Of a stretch of 64,000 bases of DNA, positions 50,993 to 61,183 are shown one piece after another. Position numbers and translations under genes: made by a program. The stretch's first letter is position 1; each line of letters begins with the position of its first letter. Below the pieces are notes generated by a model. It did not search any database. It was not told the origin of the DNA and saw nothing but the letters and a program-made list of their open reading frames with translations. Origin of the DNA: Variovorax sp. Root318D1 (GTDB lineage Bacteria; Pseudomonadota; Gammaproteobacteria; Burkholderiales; Burkholderiaceae_C); contig NZ_LMCQ01000019.1 of NCBI RefSeq assembly GCF_001424835.1, positions 107,011 through 171,010 on the forward strand. Reading direction: 5' to 3'.

Positions 50993-52576
50993 TCAGGTGC
51001 AGCTGCCGGCCTTCGGCGTGCGCAGCAGCGCTTGCCCCGCGCCAATGCCGGTGGGCTTGCCGCCATCCACCGCGAGCCGGCCGTTCACCAGCACCGTGAC
51101 CACGCCCTCGGACAGCAGCGCAGGCTGCGTGTAGGTGGCCCGGGCGGCATAGCGCGAGGGGTCGAACACGACCACGTCGGCGTAGTAGCCTGGCCGCAGG
51201 TGCCCGCGCTGCTTCAGCCCCAGCGTGTCGGCGGGCAGCGATGAACTGCTGCGGATGAATTGCCCGAGCGAGATCGTGCGTTCCTTCACCACGTACTGGT
51301 CGTACTTGCGTGCGAAGGTGCCGTAGGCGCGTGGATGGCCCAGCGAAGAGTCGGATGAGGTCATGACCCATGGCCGCTTCATGAACGCGCGCACGTCGTC
51401 GTCGCTCTGGTTGAACGAGGCGATCATCAGGTCGCCGTCACGCAGCACGGCGATGGCGGCATCCACCGGATCGGCGTTCGAGGCCTTGGCCACGTCGGCC
51501 AGCGTCTTGCCGACATACTTGGTGCTGCCGGCCGAAAACAGGATCGTCTCGGGACCGCCGCGCAGGCGCAGGTTCTCGCGCATGCCGGTTCGCAGGCGCT
51601 CCTGCACCGCCGCATCGTCGAAGCGCTTGAGCATGGCCTCTCGGCCGCCATCGACGGCCCACGGCGGCACCAGCGCGGCCGAGAAGCGCGTGCTCGATGC
51701 CGTCCAGGGATAGTGGTCGGCCGTGATGTCGAGCCCGGCGGCACGCTCCTTCTCGATGCGGCGGATGATGTCGCCGCTCTGGCCCTGCACGTCCACGCCC
51801 AGCGCCTTGATGTGCGCCACGTGCACCGGCAAGCGGGCTTCGCGGCCGATGCGGATTACCTCCTCGATGGCGCCCTTCAGTCCGATGTTGTACATCGACT
51901 CGTCGCGGATGTGGCTGTCGTAGAGCCCGCCGTGCCGGGCCGCGACCTTCGCGAGCTCGATGACCTCCTCGGTCTTCGAGAAATTCTGCGGCGGATAGAA
52001 AAGACCGGTCGATAGGCCCAGCGCACCGTCGCACATGGCCCGGCTCACGTGCTGGCGCATCGCGTCGAGCTGCTCGGGCGTGGGCGCGCGATTGGCTTCG
52101 CCGAGCTGGCTGATGCGCACCGGGCCGAAGCCCACGTACATCGCCACGTTGGTGCCCACCGGCGCCGAACGCAACCGCTTCGTCTGCGCCGCGATGTCGA
52201 AGCCGCCGAAGCCGTCGTTGCCGATCACGGCAGTGGTGACGCCCTGGGTGAGAAAGGGAATGTTCAGGCGCTTCTGCGGATCGGTCGAATGCAGGTCGGA
52301 ATCGGCGTGGGTGTGCGCGTCGACGAAGCCCGGAGCCACGATCATGCCCGCGGCATCGATGGTCCGCCGCGCGCTGAATTGCGCCGGCGCCTTCGGGCCG
52401 GCAAAGACGATGCGGTCGCCCACGATGCCGACGTCGCCCACGATGGGCTCGTTCGAGTCGCCCGTGTAGACGGTGCCGCCGCGCAGCAGCAGATCGAGTT
52501 CGACCGGGGAATCGGCGGCGGATGAAAGACCCGCCATGGCCGCGAGCGCGGCGAGCACGACAACTGATTTCTGCAT
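50993..52576 (-). CDS. N-acyl-D-amino-acid deacylase (D-aminoacylase) family amidohydrolase
   Basis: 527 residues. A signal peptide ends near SSA-A (about 20), so it is probably periplasmic. Metal-binding motifs PGFVDAHTHADSD (about 79-91) and YDSHIRDES, with AHIKALG further on, are typical of the D-aminoacylase group. C-terminal segment GYYADVVVFDP closes the small beta domain. It would release D-amino acids from N-acyl derivatives. Start at ATG 52576 keeps the signal peptide; the longer frame is unsupported. The substrate may differ, since the family is broad. Confidence 0.85.
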   Translation of the reverse strand: MQKSVVVLAALAAMAGLSSAADSPVELDLLLRGGTVYTGDSNEPIVGDVGIVGDRIVFAGPKAPAQFSARRTIDAAGMIVAPGFVDAHTHADSDLHSTDPQKRLNIPFLTQGVTTAVIGNDGFGGFDIAAQTKRLRSAPVGTNVAMYVGFGPVRISQLGEANRAPTPEQLDAMRQHVSRAMCDGALGLSTGLFYPPQNFSKTEEVIELAKVAARHGGLYDSHIRDESMYNIGLKGAIEEVIRIGREARLPVHVAHIKALGVDVQGQSGDIIRRIEKERAAGLDITADHYPWTASSTRFSAALVPPWAVDGGREAMLKRFDDAAVQERLRTGMRENLRLRGGPETILFSAGSTKYVGKTLADVAKASNADPVDAAIAVLRDGDLMIASFNQSDDDVRAFMKRPWVMTSSDSSLGHPRAYGTFARKYDQYVVKERTISLGQFIRSSSSLPADTLGLKQRGHLRPGYYADVVVFDPSRYAARATYTQPALLSEGVVTVLVNGRLAVDGGKPTGIGAGQALLRTPKAGSCT

Positions 52577-52691
52577 GGGCGAGCGATCCGGAGCGATGTG
52601 AAGTGGGCAGTTTAGGAGCCGCTCCCGCGCATCGTTAATTCCTTTTGCGATACGCCCCATGACCGGAAGGCATGGCCTCTGTCTGCCCCAC

Positions 52692-54050
52692 TCAGAGCCG
52701 CGATGCCAGTTGTTCGAGCCCGAGCTGCGCATAGACGGCGCCGGTCTGGCGCCGCAGGCGCAGCGATTCGGGCTGCCCGTTCAGCTGCTGCTGCAGGATG
52801 CCCTGCGCGCCCGTGAGCGTCGCTTCGCTGCCGACACGCACGAGGGCATCGAGGTACACCTGCTCGAACAGGTCGCGCTGCGCGTGGCTGCCGCCGATCT
52901 CGAGCAGTCGCGGCAAGGCCATGCCCAACCCTTCGATGGCGGAAGCGAAATCGCCGCGCGCATGCGCAACGAGGCCGCGCGCGGCCGGCACGCACACGTG
53001 CTCCCAGGCGGCGCGAGCGGAGAGCGGCGCGTGTGGCGCATGGGCTTCGATGTTGCGCAGCAGCGCATCGGCCTCGGGGCGGCCCGCGCGGGCCAGCCCG
53101 TACAGATACTGCAGGTCGAGAAACGGCAACACGTGGTCGGCGGTGCGCTGCACGAGGTAGCCGCTGACGTCGTCCCATCGCGTACCGACATCGATGCCCG
53201 CGAGTTCGAAGCGCGCGAGCAGCGAGACGGCGCCGATCTGGTCCTGCGAGTAATCCTTCACCACGCCCCACACCTCGCGGTCGTACACCGCGAGGGCTTC
53301 GGCATCGCGACCCAGCTCGATGAGGAACAGCGCCACGTGCCACCAGTTGTGCGTGACCATGAACGAGTTGAGCCCGGTCCAGCTGTCGCTCACGCTGTGC
53401 ATGAACGCCAGCCCTTCGGAGAGCCGGCCTTCGGTGAGCATCACATGCGCCAGCGCGTGATGCGCCCAGGGTTCCTTGCGGCACATGCCGATGGCGCGGC
53501 GGGCGCTGGCCTCGGCCTCGCGCATCAGGTGGCACTGCTCGTAGCCGAAGGCGGCCATACCATGCACATAAGGCACGTCGGATGCGGCCGGCAGCGTAGT
53601 AAGCGCCAGGCGCAGCATGCCGGGGCAGTCGCCGATATTGAAGCAGTGGTACTGCCCGAGCTTCAACGAGACGAGGTCGCGCGGATGCTCCCGCGCTTGC
53701 TCCGCGTGCAGTGCGATGGCCTTGGCGATGTCGCCCTCGGCCCAGGCCTCGATGGCCGCGATGTAGCGCTGCTCGCGCGGCGTGGCGCGCGCCATCCCGG
53801 CGCGCGCCTTGTCGAGGAAGGGCCGTGCGTTGGCCGCGGCCTCGCGTGATTCGGCAAAAAGGTGCAGCGTTGCGCAATAGGCCTGCACGATGGGGCTCGC
53901 ATCGCGGTCGGCCAGTGCAAGCAGGTTGACCGCGCGCGCTTCGGTCGAGACGAAGCCCATGACGAAGTCGTCGACGAGCGGCAGGCTGGCGGCGTCGTCG
54001 AGCGTGAGGGGGTTGCCGAAGCTGTCGGCATGCAGGGTTGCGGGGGGCAT
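52692..54050 (-). CDS. Tetratricopeptide repeat protein of the TTC38 type
   Basis: 452 residues, helical throughout, with TPR-like helix pairs. The segment HNWWHVALFLIELGRDAEAL and YDREVWG is the signature of the TTC38 family found in eukaryotes and bacteria. The N-terminus starts with a short polar segment and a LPLVDDFVMGF stretch. Function unknown; no membrane or export signal. ATG at 54050 is preferred, giving the usual length. It is 31 bp downstream of the tautomerase gene on the same strand, so co-transcription is likely. Confidence 0.82.
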   Translation of the reverse strand: MPPATLHADSFGNPLTLDDAASLPLVDDFVMGFVSTEARAVNLLALADRDASPIVQAYCATLHLFAESREAAANARPFLDKARAGMARATPREQRYIAAIEAWAEGDIAKAIALHAEQAREHPRDLVSLKLGQYHCFNIGDCPGMLRLALTTLPAASDVPYVHGMAAFGYEQCHLMREAEASARRAIGMCRKEPWAHHALAHVMLTEGRLSEGLAFMHSVSDSWTGLNSFMVTHNWWHVALFLIELGRDAEALAVYDREVWGVVKDYSQDQIGAVSLLARFELAGIDVGTRWDDVSGYLVQRTADHVLPFLDLQYLYGLARAGRPEADALLRNIEAHAPHAPLSARAAWEHVCVPAARGLVAHARGDFASAIEGLGMALPRLLEIGGSHAQRDLFEQVYLDALVRVGSEATLTGAQGILQQQLNGQPESLRLRRQTGAVYAQLGLEQLASRL

Positions 54051-54081
54051 GGCGCCATGGTGCCACGCCCCGCCGCGGGCT

Positions 54082-54480
54082 TCAAACGCCTGCTTGCTGG
54101 TGGCGGTATTCCTGCGTCTTGCCGCCATAGCCGTAGGCCGCGCCGCGGGCGTCGATCACGTGGATGTACGACACCTCGTGCAGGTTGGGCCGCAGCCGCG
54201 CCATGGCGGCATGCACCTCGCGCAGATAGCGCGCCTTTTCCGCCTTGGTGTTGGTCTCGTCCGTGACACTGATGTCGAGGTGAAACGCCGACTTGCCGAG
54301 CGAGGCCAGCGACTGTCCGCCGATGAACCAGGTGTCGGCGGCGATGTACTGCACCGTGATGGCGATCACCGGCAACTGCTTGCCGAGCACGCTCTGGGTC
54401 AACTCGGCGACCACGTCGACGGTTTTGCGCGTGAGCTGGGCATCGGGTTCGCCCGAGAGGTGGACAACGATATGCGGCAT
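54082..54480 (-). CDS. Long tautomerase family protein
   Basis: 132 residues. The start MPHIVVHLSG provides the N-terminal Pro that serves as catalytic base in 4-oxalocrotonate-type tautomerases, which decides for ATG 54480 over the ATG 12 bp upstream. At twice the length of the classical enzyme it corresponds to fused or long members such as TomN/MIF-like ones. The substrate is unknown. It is divergent from a LysR gene, and 31 bp upstream of the TTC38-type gene. Confidence 0.83.
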   Translation of the reverse strand: MPHIVVHLSGEPDAQLTRKTVDVVAELTQSVLGKQLPVIAITVQYIAADTWFIGGQSLASLGKSAFHLDISVTDETNTKAEKARYLREVHAAMARLRPNLHEVSYIHVIDARGAAYGYGGKTQEYRHQQAGV

Positions 54481-54529
54481 CTGGAACTCCATGAGTGAGT
54501 GAACGATGGGGAGATTGTGGAGAGTTGCT

Positions 54530-54561
54530 ATCCATCGGAAAAGCAGGAAGATATGATGGAT
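54530..54561. promoter_or_regulatory. Inverted repeat between tautomerase and lysR genes
   Basis: Perfect 7-bp arms ATCCATC and GATGGAT with an 18-bp spacer, in the gap between divergent genes. A third GATGGATG follows at the lysR start. Possible LysR-type binding region; the weak information content keeps confidence low. Confidence 0.35.
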
Positions 54562-54577
54562 GTCATCGGATTAACGG

Positions 54578-55456
54578 ATGGATGACATGCAGACCTTCGA
54601 CCTGGAACAGCTTCGCACCCTGGCCGCGGTAGTCGATGCCGGCAGCCTCACGGCCGCCGCACCGCGCGTGTTCCTCTCCCAGTCCTCAGTCAGCGAACAG
54701 ATACGCAAGCTGGAAGAGAGGGCTGGGCAGTCGCTGTTCACGCGAAGCAAGGCCGGCGTGCTGCCGACCGAGGCTGGCACACGGCTCCTGGCTTATGCGC
54801 GCCGCATCCTCGCGCTCAGCGACGAGGCATTTCGCGATCTGCATGGTGAGAGCCTGCAGGGCGAGCTGCGGCTGGCAGTGACCGACTACTTCCGCCCCGG
54901 CGATCTCACCCGGTTGCTGGGGCGCCTCGGCGAGAGCTATCCGAAGGTGCGGCTGAACGTGAGCATCCTGAAGAGCGACGCGTTGCGGGCAGCCTATGCG
55001 AATGGCGAATTCGACGTGGGGCTGGCAATGAATATCACGGGTGCGGCCTCAGCGGCGGAGCAGGCTGCGAAGGCACCGGTGATCCGGCGCGAATCGCTGG
55101 CGTGGCTCGGCGCCACCGGCATGCGCCTGGCGAGGGGCGAACCGCTTCGGCTGCTGGCCTTGCCGGACACCTGCTCGCTGCATCAGTACACCGTGTCGCT
55201 GCTTCGGCGGCGCAGGGTGCCGTATGTGCTGGCACACGTGGCGTCGGGGGTTGCGGGCTTGCAGTCGGCCCTGGCTGCGGGGCTCGGGGTGGCCTGCCTG
55301 AACGAGTCCGCGGTATGTGACGGGGTGGTGCGGCTGACGGCGCCGCATGGCTTGCCGGCCTTGCCCCGGGTCGCATTCCAGTTCTTGCCCGGCCGCAGGG
55401 GCGAGACGGAATTCGTGACACGGGCTCGGGAGATGCTGGCGACCCATCTGGTGTGA
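54578..55456 (+). CDS. LysR family transcriptional regulator
   Basis: 292 residues. FDLEQLRTLAAVVDAGSLT begins the N-terminal helix-turn-helix (about 8-65); VFLSQSSVSEQIRKLEERAGQ is the recognition region. The substrate-binding-type domain follows. ATGs at 54578 and 54587 are both possible. Divergent from the tautomerase with 97 bp between; the gap holds an inverted repeat ATCCATC (54530-54536) and GATGGAT (54555-54561). It most probably controls the tautomerase and TTC38-like genes. Confidence 0.9.
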   Translation: MDDMQTFDLEQLRTLAAVVDAGSLTAAAPRVFLSQSSVSEQIRKLEERAGQSLFTRSKAGVLPTEAGTRLLAYARRILALSDEAFRDLHGESLQGELRLAVTDYFRPGDLTRLLGRLGESYPKVRLNVSILKSDALRAAYANGEFDVGLAMNITGAASAAEQAAKAPVIRRESLAWLGATGMRLARGEPLRLLALPDTCSLHQYTVSLLRRRRVPYVLAHVASGVAGLQSALAAGLGVACLNESAVCDGVVRLTAPHGLPALPRVAFQFLPGRRGETEFVTRAREMLATHLV

Positions 55457-55493
55457 CGTTCCGGGGTGGCGCGGGATTTGCGTCAAGCTCGCA

Positions 55494-56120
55494 ATGGACG
55501 CGCCACAACCTACAAACCCACCGGATCTGCTGCGCCACTCCGGCTTCGACGATGCACAGGCCATCTTTTCGGGCACGCTGTTCGTTGCCATCGCCATGAT
55601 GCTGTTCGGCCAGGCAGGCTTGCTCACGGGCGGCACGGCCGGGGTCGCATTTCTCTTGCACTACGCCACGGGTGTGAGCTTCGGAAAACTATTCTTCCTG
55701 GTGAACCTGCCGTTCTACTGGTTCGCGTGGCGCCACATGGGCCGTGCCTTCACGATCAAGACTTTCTCGGCCATCGCGCTGCTCTCGGTGATGACCGATT
55801 GGGCGCCGCGCTACATCTCGATCGAATCACTGCACCCGGCCTTAGCAGCCGTGCTCGGCGGTCTGTTGCTGGGCACCGGTTGCCTGTTTCTCGCCCGTCA
55901 TCGCGCGAGCCTGGGCGGCGCGACGGTGCTGACGCTGTACCTGCAAGAGAAACGCGGTTGGCCCGCCGGCAAGGTGCAGATCGGCATCGACTGCACGGTG
56001 GTGTTGCTCGCGCTGTTCGTGATTCCGCCGCAGCGCGTGGGCTGGTCGGTGCTGGCCGCTGTGGTGATGGGGCTTTTCTTGTGGATCAATCACAAGCCGG
56101 GGCGGTACGCTGCGACTTGA
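55494..56120 (+). CDS. YitT family membrane protein
   Basis: 208 residues with about five or six membrane helices. GLLTGGTAGVAFLLHYATG and the NLPFYW segment match the YitT/DUF161 family; the cytosolic DUF2179 domain of longer members is absent. Function is unknown. It lies 37 bp after the lysR gene and is convergent with the amidase gene, 73 bp apart. The ATG at 55494 is the first in frame after the lysR stop. Confidence 0.85.
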   Translation: MDAPQPTNPPDLLRHSGFDDAQAIFSGTLFVAIAMMLFGQAGLLTGGTAGVAFLLHYATGVSFGKLFFLVNLPFYWFAWRHMGRAFTIKTFSAIALLSVMTDWAPRYISIESLHPALAAVLGGLLLGTGCLFLARHRASLGGATVLTLYLQEKRGWPAGKVQIGIDCTVVLLALFVIPPQRVGWSVLAAVVMGLFLWINHKPGRYAAT

Positions 56121-56193
56121 GTTGCCCGACGTATTTCGCTGCGGGGAGCACCCGGCGCCCTGTGCCCGCCAAGCGCCGCCCTGAACAGCGGTG

Positions 56194-57615
56194 CTAAGGC
56201 GCAACAGGCCAGGGCCGCTGCGGCTCCCGAATCTGTTCGAACGCACGCGACACGCGCAACACGCCAAGGTCGTCGAAACGCTTTCCAGCAATCTGCAGCC
56301 CGATTGGCAGTCCGCTGGCCGAGTATCCACAGTTCACTGAAGACGCGGGCTGCTCCGACATGTTGAACGGGACCGTGAACCCGATGTGCTCCAGTGGTCG
56401 CAATGGGTCATTCGTTGGCGAAGGCGCTTCCGCGGCGGCGGGCATGTTGGGCGAGACCGGCGAGATCACGTAGTCGAAGCGCGCGCAGGCCTGCACCGCC
56501 GCGACGCGCGTTGCATGGAACTGGCTGAAGCCGCGGAACACATGTTCGCCGCTGAACTCGGCCGCACTCTCAGCCCACTCTCGGATGTAGGGCAGGACCT
56601 TGGCGCGCTGGTCCGCGCGCAGCGCCTTCATGTCCACCAGCGATCGCATGCGCCACAGGTGGTCCATGCCGTCCAGCATGGCTTGCGACATGAACGGCTG
56701 CATGGTTTCGACGATCGCGCCGGCTTTTTCGAACAGGCGCGCCGCATGCTCGACTGCGGATTGGATCTCGGGCTCGACCGCCAGGCCGCAGCCTGCGTCC
56801 AGCAGCAGGCCGATGCGCAGCCCCCGCAGATGGTCCGGCGATACGTCGAAGGCGGCCCAATCGATTTCCTGCGGCGGCAGGCTCATGCTGTCGCGCGCGT
56901 CGGGCTTGGAGAGCACCTGCATCATCAGCGCGGCGTCACCCACGCTGCGGGTCATCGGCCCCGCGGCGCGGCCCATGTACGGCGGATCGATCGGGATGCG
57001 GCCCAGGCTCGGCTTGAGCGTGAAGATGCCGCACCAGCTCGCGGGCAGCCGCAGCGAGCCGCCGATGTCGGTACCGATGTGCAGCGGGCCATAGCCCGCG
57101 GCCGCTGCCGCACCGGCACCGGCACTCGATCCGCCTGGCGTCTTGCGGAGGTCCCACGGATTGCGCGCCAGCTGGTGAAAGCTCGAGAGCCCCGAAGACA
57201 GCATGCCGTAGTCCGGCATGGTGGTCTTGCTCACGATCACCGCGCCGGCTTCCTTCAGGCGCGCGGCGGGCGGCGCATCGGCGGCTGCCGGCTTCAGGTC
57301 GACAGCGGCCGTGCCGGCCGGCATCGGATCGCCGCGGGTGGCGATGTTTTCCTTGATGGTGGCTGGCACGCCGTCGAGCGGGCCGAGCGCTTCGCCGCGC
57401 TGCCAGCGTGCTTCCGAGGCACGCGCCTGCTCGAGCGCGGCTTCGGGCCTGAAGAGCCAGGTGGCCTGCAGCTGCGGCTCCCAGTGCTCGATGTGCGCGA
57501 TGACGGCCTGCGTGACCTCGACCGGCGACAGCCGCTTGTCGCGGTAGGCGGCGGAGAGTTCCCGCGCGGAGAGGTCGTTGAGTGAAGAAGAAGAGGAGGA
57601 CACGTGGAAGCTCAT
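56194..57615 (-). CDS. Amidase (amidase signature family)
   Basis: 473 residues. The Ser-cisSer-Lys triad is visible: Lys in ATIKENIATRG, cis-Ser in GGSSAGAGAA and the nucleophile Ser in GTDIGGSLRLPASWCG. It hydrolyses carboxamides, possibly aryl or acyl amides; the exact substrate is open. The ATG at 57615 overlaps the stop of the upstream ABC binding-protein gene (ATGA), so translational coupling is likely and the GTG 6 bp upstream is not needed. The substrate is thus probably imported by the neighbouring ABC system. Confidence 0.9.
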   Translation of the reverse strand: MSFHVSSSSSSLNDLSARELSAAYRDKRLSPVEVTQAVIAHIEHWEPQLQATWLFRPEAALEQARASEARWQRGEALGPLDGVPATIKENIATRGDPMPAGTAAVDLKPAAADAPPAARLKEAGAVIVSKTTMPDYGMLSSGLSSFHQLARNPWDLRKTPGGSSAGAGAAAAAGYGPLHIGTDIGGSLRLPASWCGIFTLKPSLGRIPIDPPYMGRAAGPMTRSVGDAALMMQVLSKPDARDSMSLPPQEIDWAAFDVSPDHLRGLRIGLLLDAGCGLAVEPEIQSAVEHAARLFEKAGAIVETMQPFMSQAMLDGMDHLWRMRSLVDMKALRADQRAKVLPYIREWAESAAEFSGEHVFRGFSQFHATRVAAVQACARFDYVISPVSPNMPAAAEAPSPTNDPLRPLEHIGFTVPFNMSEQPASSVNCGYSASGLPIGLQIAGKRFDDLGVLRVSRAFEQIREPQRPWPVAP

Positions 57616-59099
57616 CCCCACGACAGGGCCGAGAGGTCATTCACGAAGATCGGGTTCTCCTTCCAGATGCCCTTCACGTTCTTCTTGGCGATGGTCGGGA
57701 ATTGCGGCTGGTAGAGGAAGCCGTTGGCTGCGTCGGTGGCCAGCATCTTCTGCGCCTCGCCGAGCAGCTTGTTGCGCTCGGCGGCGTTGCCCGTGGCCTT
57801 GATCTTGTCGAACAGCGTATTGAAGGCCTTCGATTGATAGCCCCAGTAGTAGTCGGGCTTGGCGTAGTTGCCCAGGTCGAAGGGCTCGACGTGCGAAATG
57901 ATCGACAGGTCGTAGTCCTTGTTGCCGTAGGTGCCGCTGAGCCACTGCGCCCATTCGACGTTCTGCACCTTCACGGTGATGCCGATCTTGGCCAGCTGGG
58001 CCACGATCACCTCCCCGCCCTGGCGCGCATAGGGCGGCGGCGGCAGGGTCATGGTGAGTTCGAGCGGCGTCTTCACGCCGGCTTCGGCGAGCAGCTTCTT
58101 GGCTTTTTCGATGTCGAAGGGGTTCATGCCCGTGGTGTCGACATAGCCTGCCGCGCCCGGCACGTAGTGGCTGCCGATGGGCACGCCGAAGCCGTCGGCC
58201 GCGCCCTCGATCACCGCCTTGCGGTCGACGGCCGCGAGGATGGCGCGGCGCACGCGCACGTCGTCCAGCGGCTTCTTCTTGTTGTTGATCGACAGGATGG
58301 TCTTGGCGCGCGAGCCGGCCAGGATGGTCTGGAACTGCGGGTTGTTCTTGAACTGCGGCACCACGCGCGTGCCGATGCGCGTGAACACGTCGACGTCGCC
58401 GGCCAGCAGCGATGCGGCCTGCGCGGCGGCGTCGGCAATGAAGCGGAACGTGACCTTGTTGATCTTTGCGGTGCCGGGGCTGCGGAAGCCCTCCCACTTG
58501 CTCAGCGTGAGCGACGAGCCCTTGGCCCAGCTGTCGAGCTTGTAGGGGCCGGTGCCGGTTGGCTTGGTGGCATTGGTGTCGGCGCTCTTGGGCTCGACGA
58601 TGACGGCGGTGGCCTGGCCCAGCACGAAGGGCAGGTCGGGGTCGATCTCCTTGTTGATGATCACCACGGTGTAGTCGTCGACCACCTGCGTGCTCAGGTT
58701 CGCGAACGTGCGCTTGTCCTTGTTGGTGCTCTTCTCGCTGCCGGCGCGGTCGAAGGCGAACTTCACGGTGTTGGCGTTGAACGGTTCGCCGTTCTGGAAC
58801 TTGACGCCGCGCTTGAGCTTGAAGGTGTAGGTCTTCAGGTCGGGCGAGACTTCCCAGCTCTCGGCCAGGAGCGGCGTCACGTTGCCGTCGGCGTTGATCT
58901 TGGTGAGCGTCTCCAGGATGTTGTAGTGCACGACTTCGGCAATGGCGGCCGCGGCGCCGGCGGTTGGATCGAGGCCCGGCGGCTCGAGCGCCATGCCAAT
59001 CACGATGGCGTCCTTCCGTCCCTGCGCCATGCCGGCGACAGGAGTGGCCAGGGCAACGGTGGCGCCGGCGGTGGCAAGGAGGGTGCGACGATTCAGCAT
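57612..59099 (-). CDS. ABC transporter substrate-binding protein, peptide/opine type (SBP_bac_5)
   Basis: 495 residues. A signal peptide ends near GMA-Q (about 26). Family-5 features include YNILETLTKINADG near the start, TYTFKLKRGVKFQNGEPFNA and a large lobed body. It captures oligopeptides, opines or related compounds for the ABC permease pair encoded upstream at 61184-63006. A 262-bp gap separates it from the ATPase genes, so it may also have its own promoter. Coupled to the amidase gene. Confidence 0.93.
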   Translation of the reverse strand: MLNRRTLLATAGATVALATPVAGMAQGRKDAIVIGMALEPPGLDPTAGAAAAIAEVVHYNILETLTKINADGNVTPLLAESWEVSPDLKTYTFKLKRGVKFQNGEPFNANTVKFAFDRAGSEKSTNKDKRTFANLSTQVVDDYTVVIINKEIDPDLPFVLGQATAVIVEPKSADTNATKPTGTGPYKLDSWAKGSSLTLSKWEGFRSPGTAKINKVTFRFIADAAAQAASLLAGDVDVFTRIGTRVVPQFKNNPQFQTILAGSRAKTILSINNKKKPLDDVRVRRAILAAVDRKAVIEGAADGFGVPIGSHYVPGAAGYVDTTGMNPFDIEKAKKLLAEAGVKTPLELTMTLPPPPYARQGGEVIVAQLAKIGITVKVQNVEWAQWLSGTYGNKDYDLSIISHVEPFDLGNYAKPDYYWGYQSKAFNTLFDKIKATGNAAERNKLLGEAQKMLATDAANGFLYQPQFPTIAKKNVKGIWKENPIFVNDLSALSWG

Positions 59100-59361
59100 A
59101 CGGTGTGATCTCCGGAAAAACTGGGTGTGCGATTGACTGCTTCAACGCGCACGGCGGCCCCGAATGAAGGCGCCGCGATGCGGAGGAAAAACACGCAGCA
59201 CGAAAGATGCCACGCGCGCAGCCAAAGTCATTCTCTCGCAGCGGGCGCGTTGCTGCTCGCTTGCGAAGGCGCTTTTTCCTTGGGACGTACCCGCATGCGG
59301 ATTCAATACCTGTCAGGACGCGGCGATGTCGCCGTCGCGACGATCGACCATGCGTCTTTCC

Positions 59362-60188
59362 TCAAGCCGCCAGCAGGGTGCCGCCGGTGGGCGTGCGCGG
59401 CACCGCGTCGAGCAGCGTGCGGGTATACGGATGCTGCGCATTGCGGAACAGCTCGCCGGGCGGGCCCTGCTCGACGATCTTGCCCTTCCACACCACGCAG
59501 ACCTCGTCGCACAGGTGGTTCACCACCGCCAAGTCGTGGCTGATGAGCAGGTAGCTGATGCCGAACTGCTGCTGCAGGTCTTGCATGAGATTGAGCACCT
59601 GAGCCTGCACCGACACGTCGAGCGCGCTCACGGGTTCGTCGGCCACGATGAGCTTGGGGCGCGTGATGAGCGCGCGCGCAATCGCGATGCGCTGGCGTTG
59701 CCCGCCCGAGAACTCGTGCGGATACTTGTCCATGTCGGTGGTGCGCAAGCCCACGGCCGCCAGCGCCTCGGAGGCGCGTTCGCGCTGCACGGCGCGGCTG
59801 GTTTCGGCCAGCGCCTCGAGCGGCTCGGCCACGATGCGCGCCACGGTCTGGCGCGGATCGAGCGAGCCGTAGGGGTCCTGGAACACCATCTGGAAGTCGC
59901 GCCGTGCCACGCGGAGTTCGCTCCGGGGCAGCTGGTGCAGGTCGCGGCCCAGCATGCGCACGCTGCCCGAAGTGGGCGTGTCGAGGGCCATCACCAGGCG
60001 TGCGATGGTCGACTTGCCCGAGCCCGATTCGCCGACGATGCCCAGGCTGCGGCCGGCTGCAACCTTGAAGCTGACGCCATTGAGCGCCTTCACGAGCGGC
60101 AGCGGGCCGAAGAGCTTTTCGCGCGGCAGGGCGTAATGGCGAACGAGGTCCGTTACCTCGAGCAGGGGTTGGGTGCTATTGGGCAGGC

Positions 60189-60192
<4 letters not shown>
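59362..60192 (-). CDS. ABC transporter ATP-binding protein, DppF/OppF type
   Basis: 276 residues from ATG 60192, which overlaps the stop of the first ATPase gene by 4 bp. Walker A GESGSGKST, signature [14 protein letters not shown], Walker B LIVADEP, and switch His in LLISHDLAV are complete. The C-terminal oligopeptide-transporter extension is short. It powers import together with the other ATPase. The longer frame upstream is a shadow of that gene. Confidence 0.93.
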
Positions 60193-61178
<986 letters not shown>

Positions 61179-61183
61179 ATCGC

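Noticed and set aside
59100..59361. Small open frames in the gap between the ATPase gene and the binding-protein gene
   Set aside because: They are short, lack ribosome sites and show no recognisable content; the gap more likely holds a promoter, though no convincing hexamers were seen.
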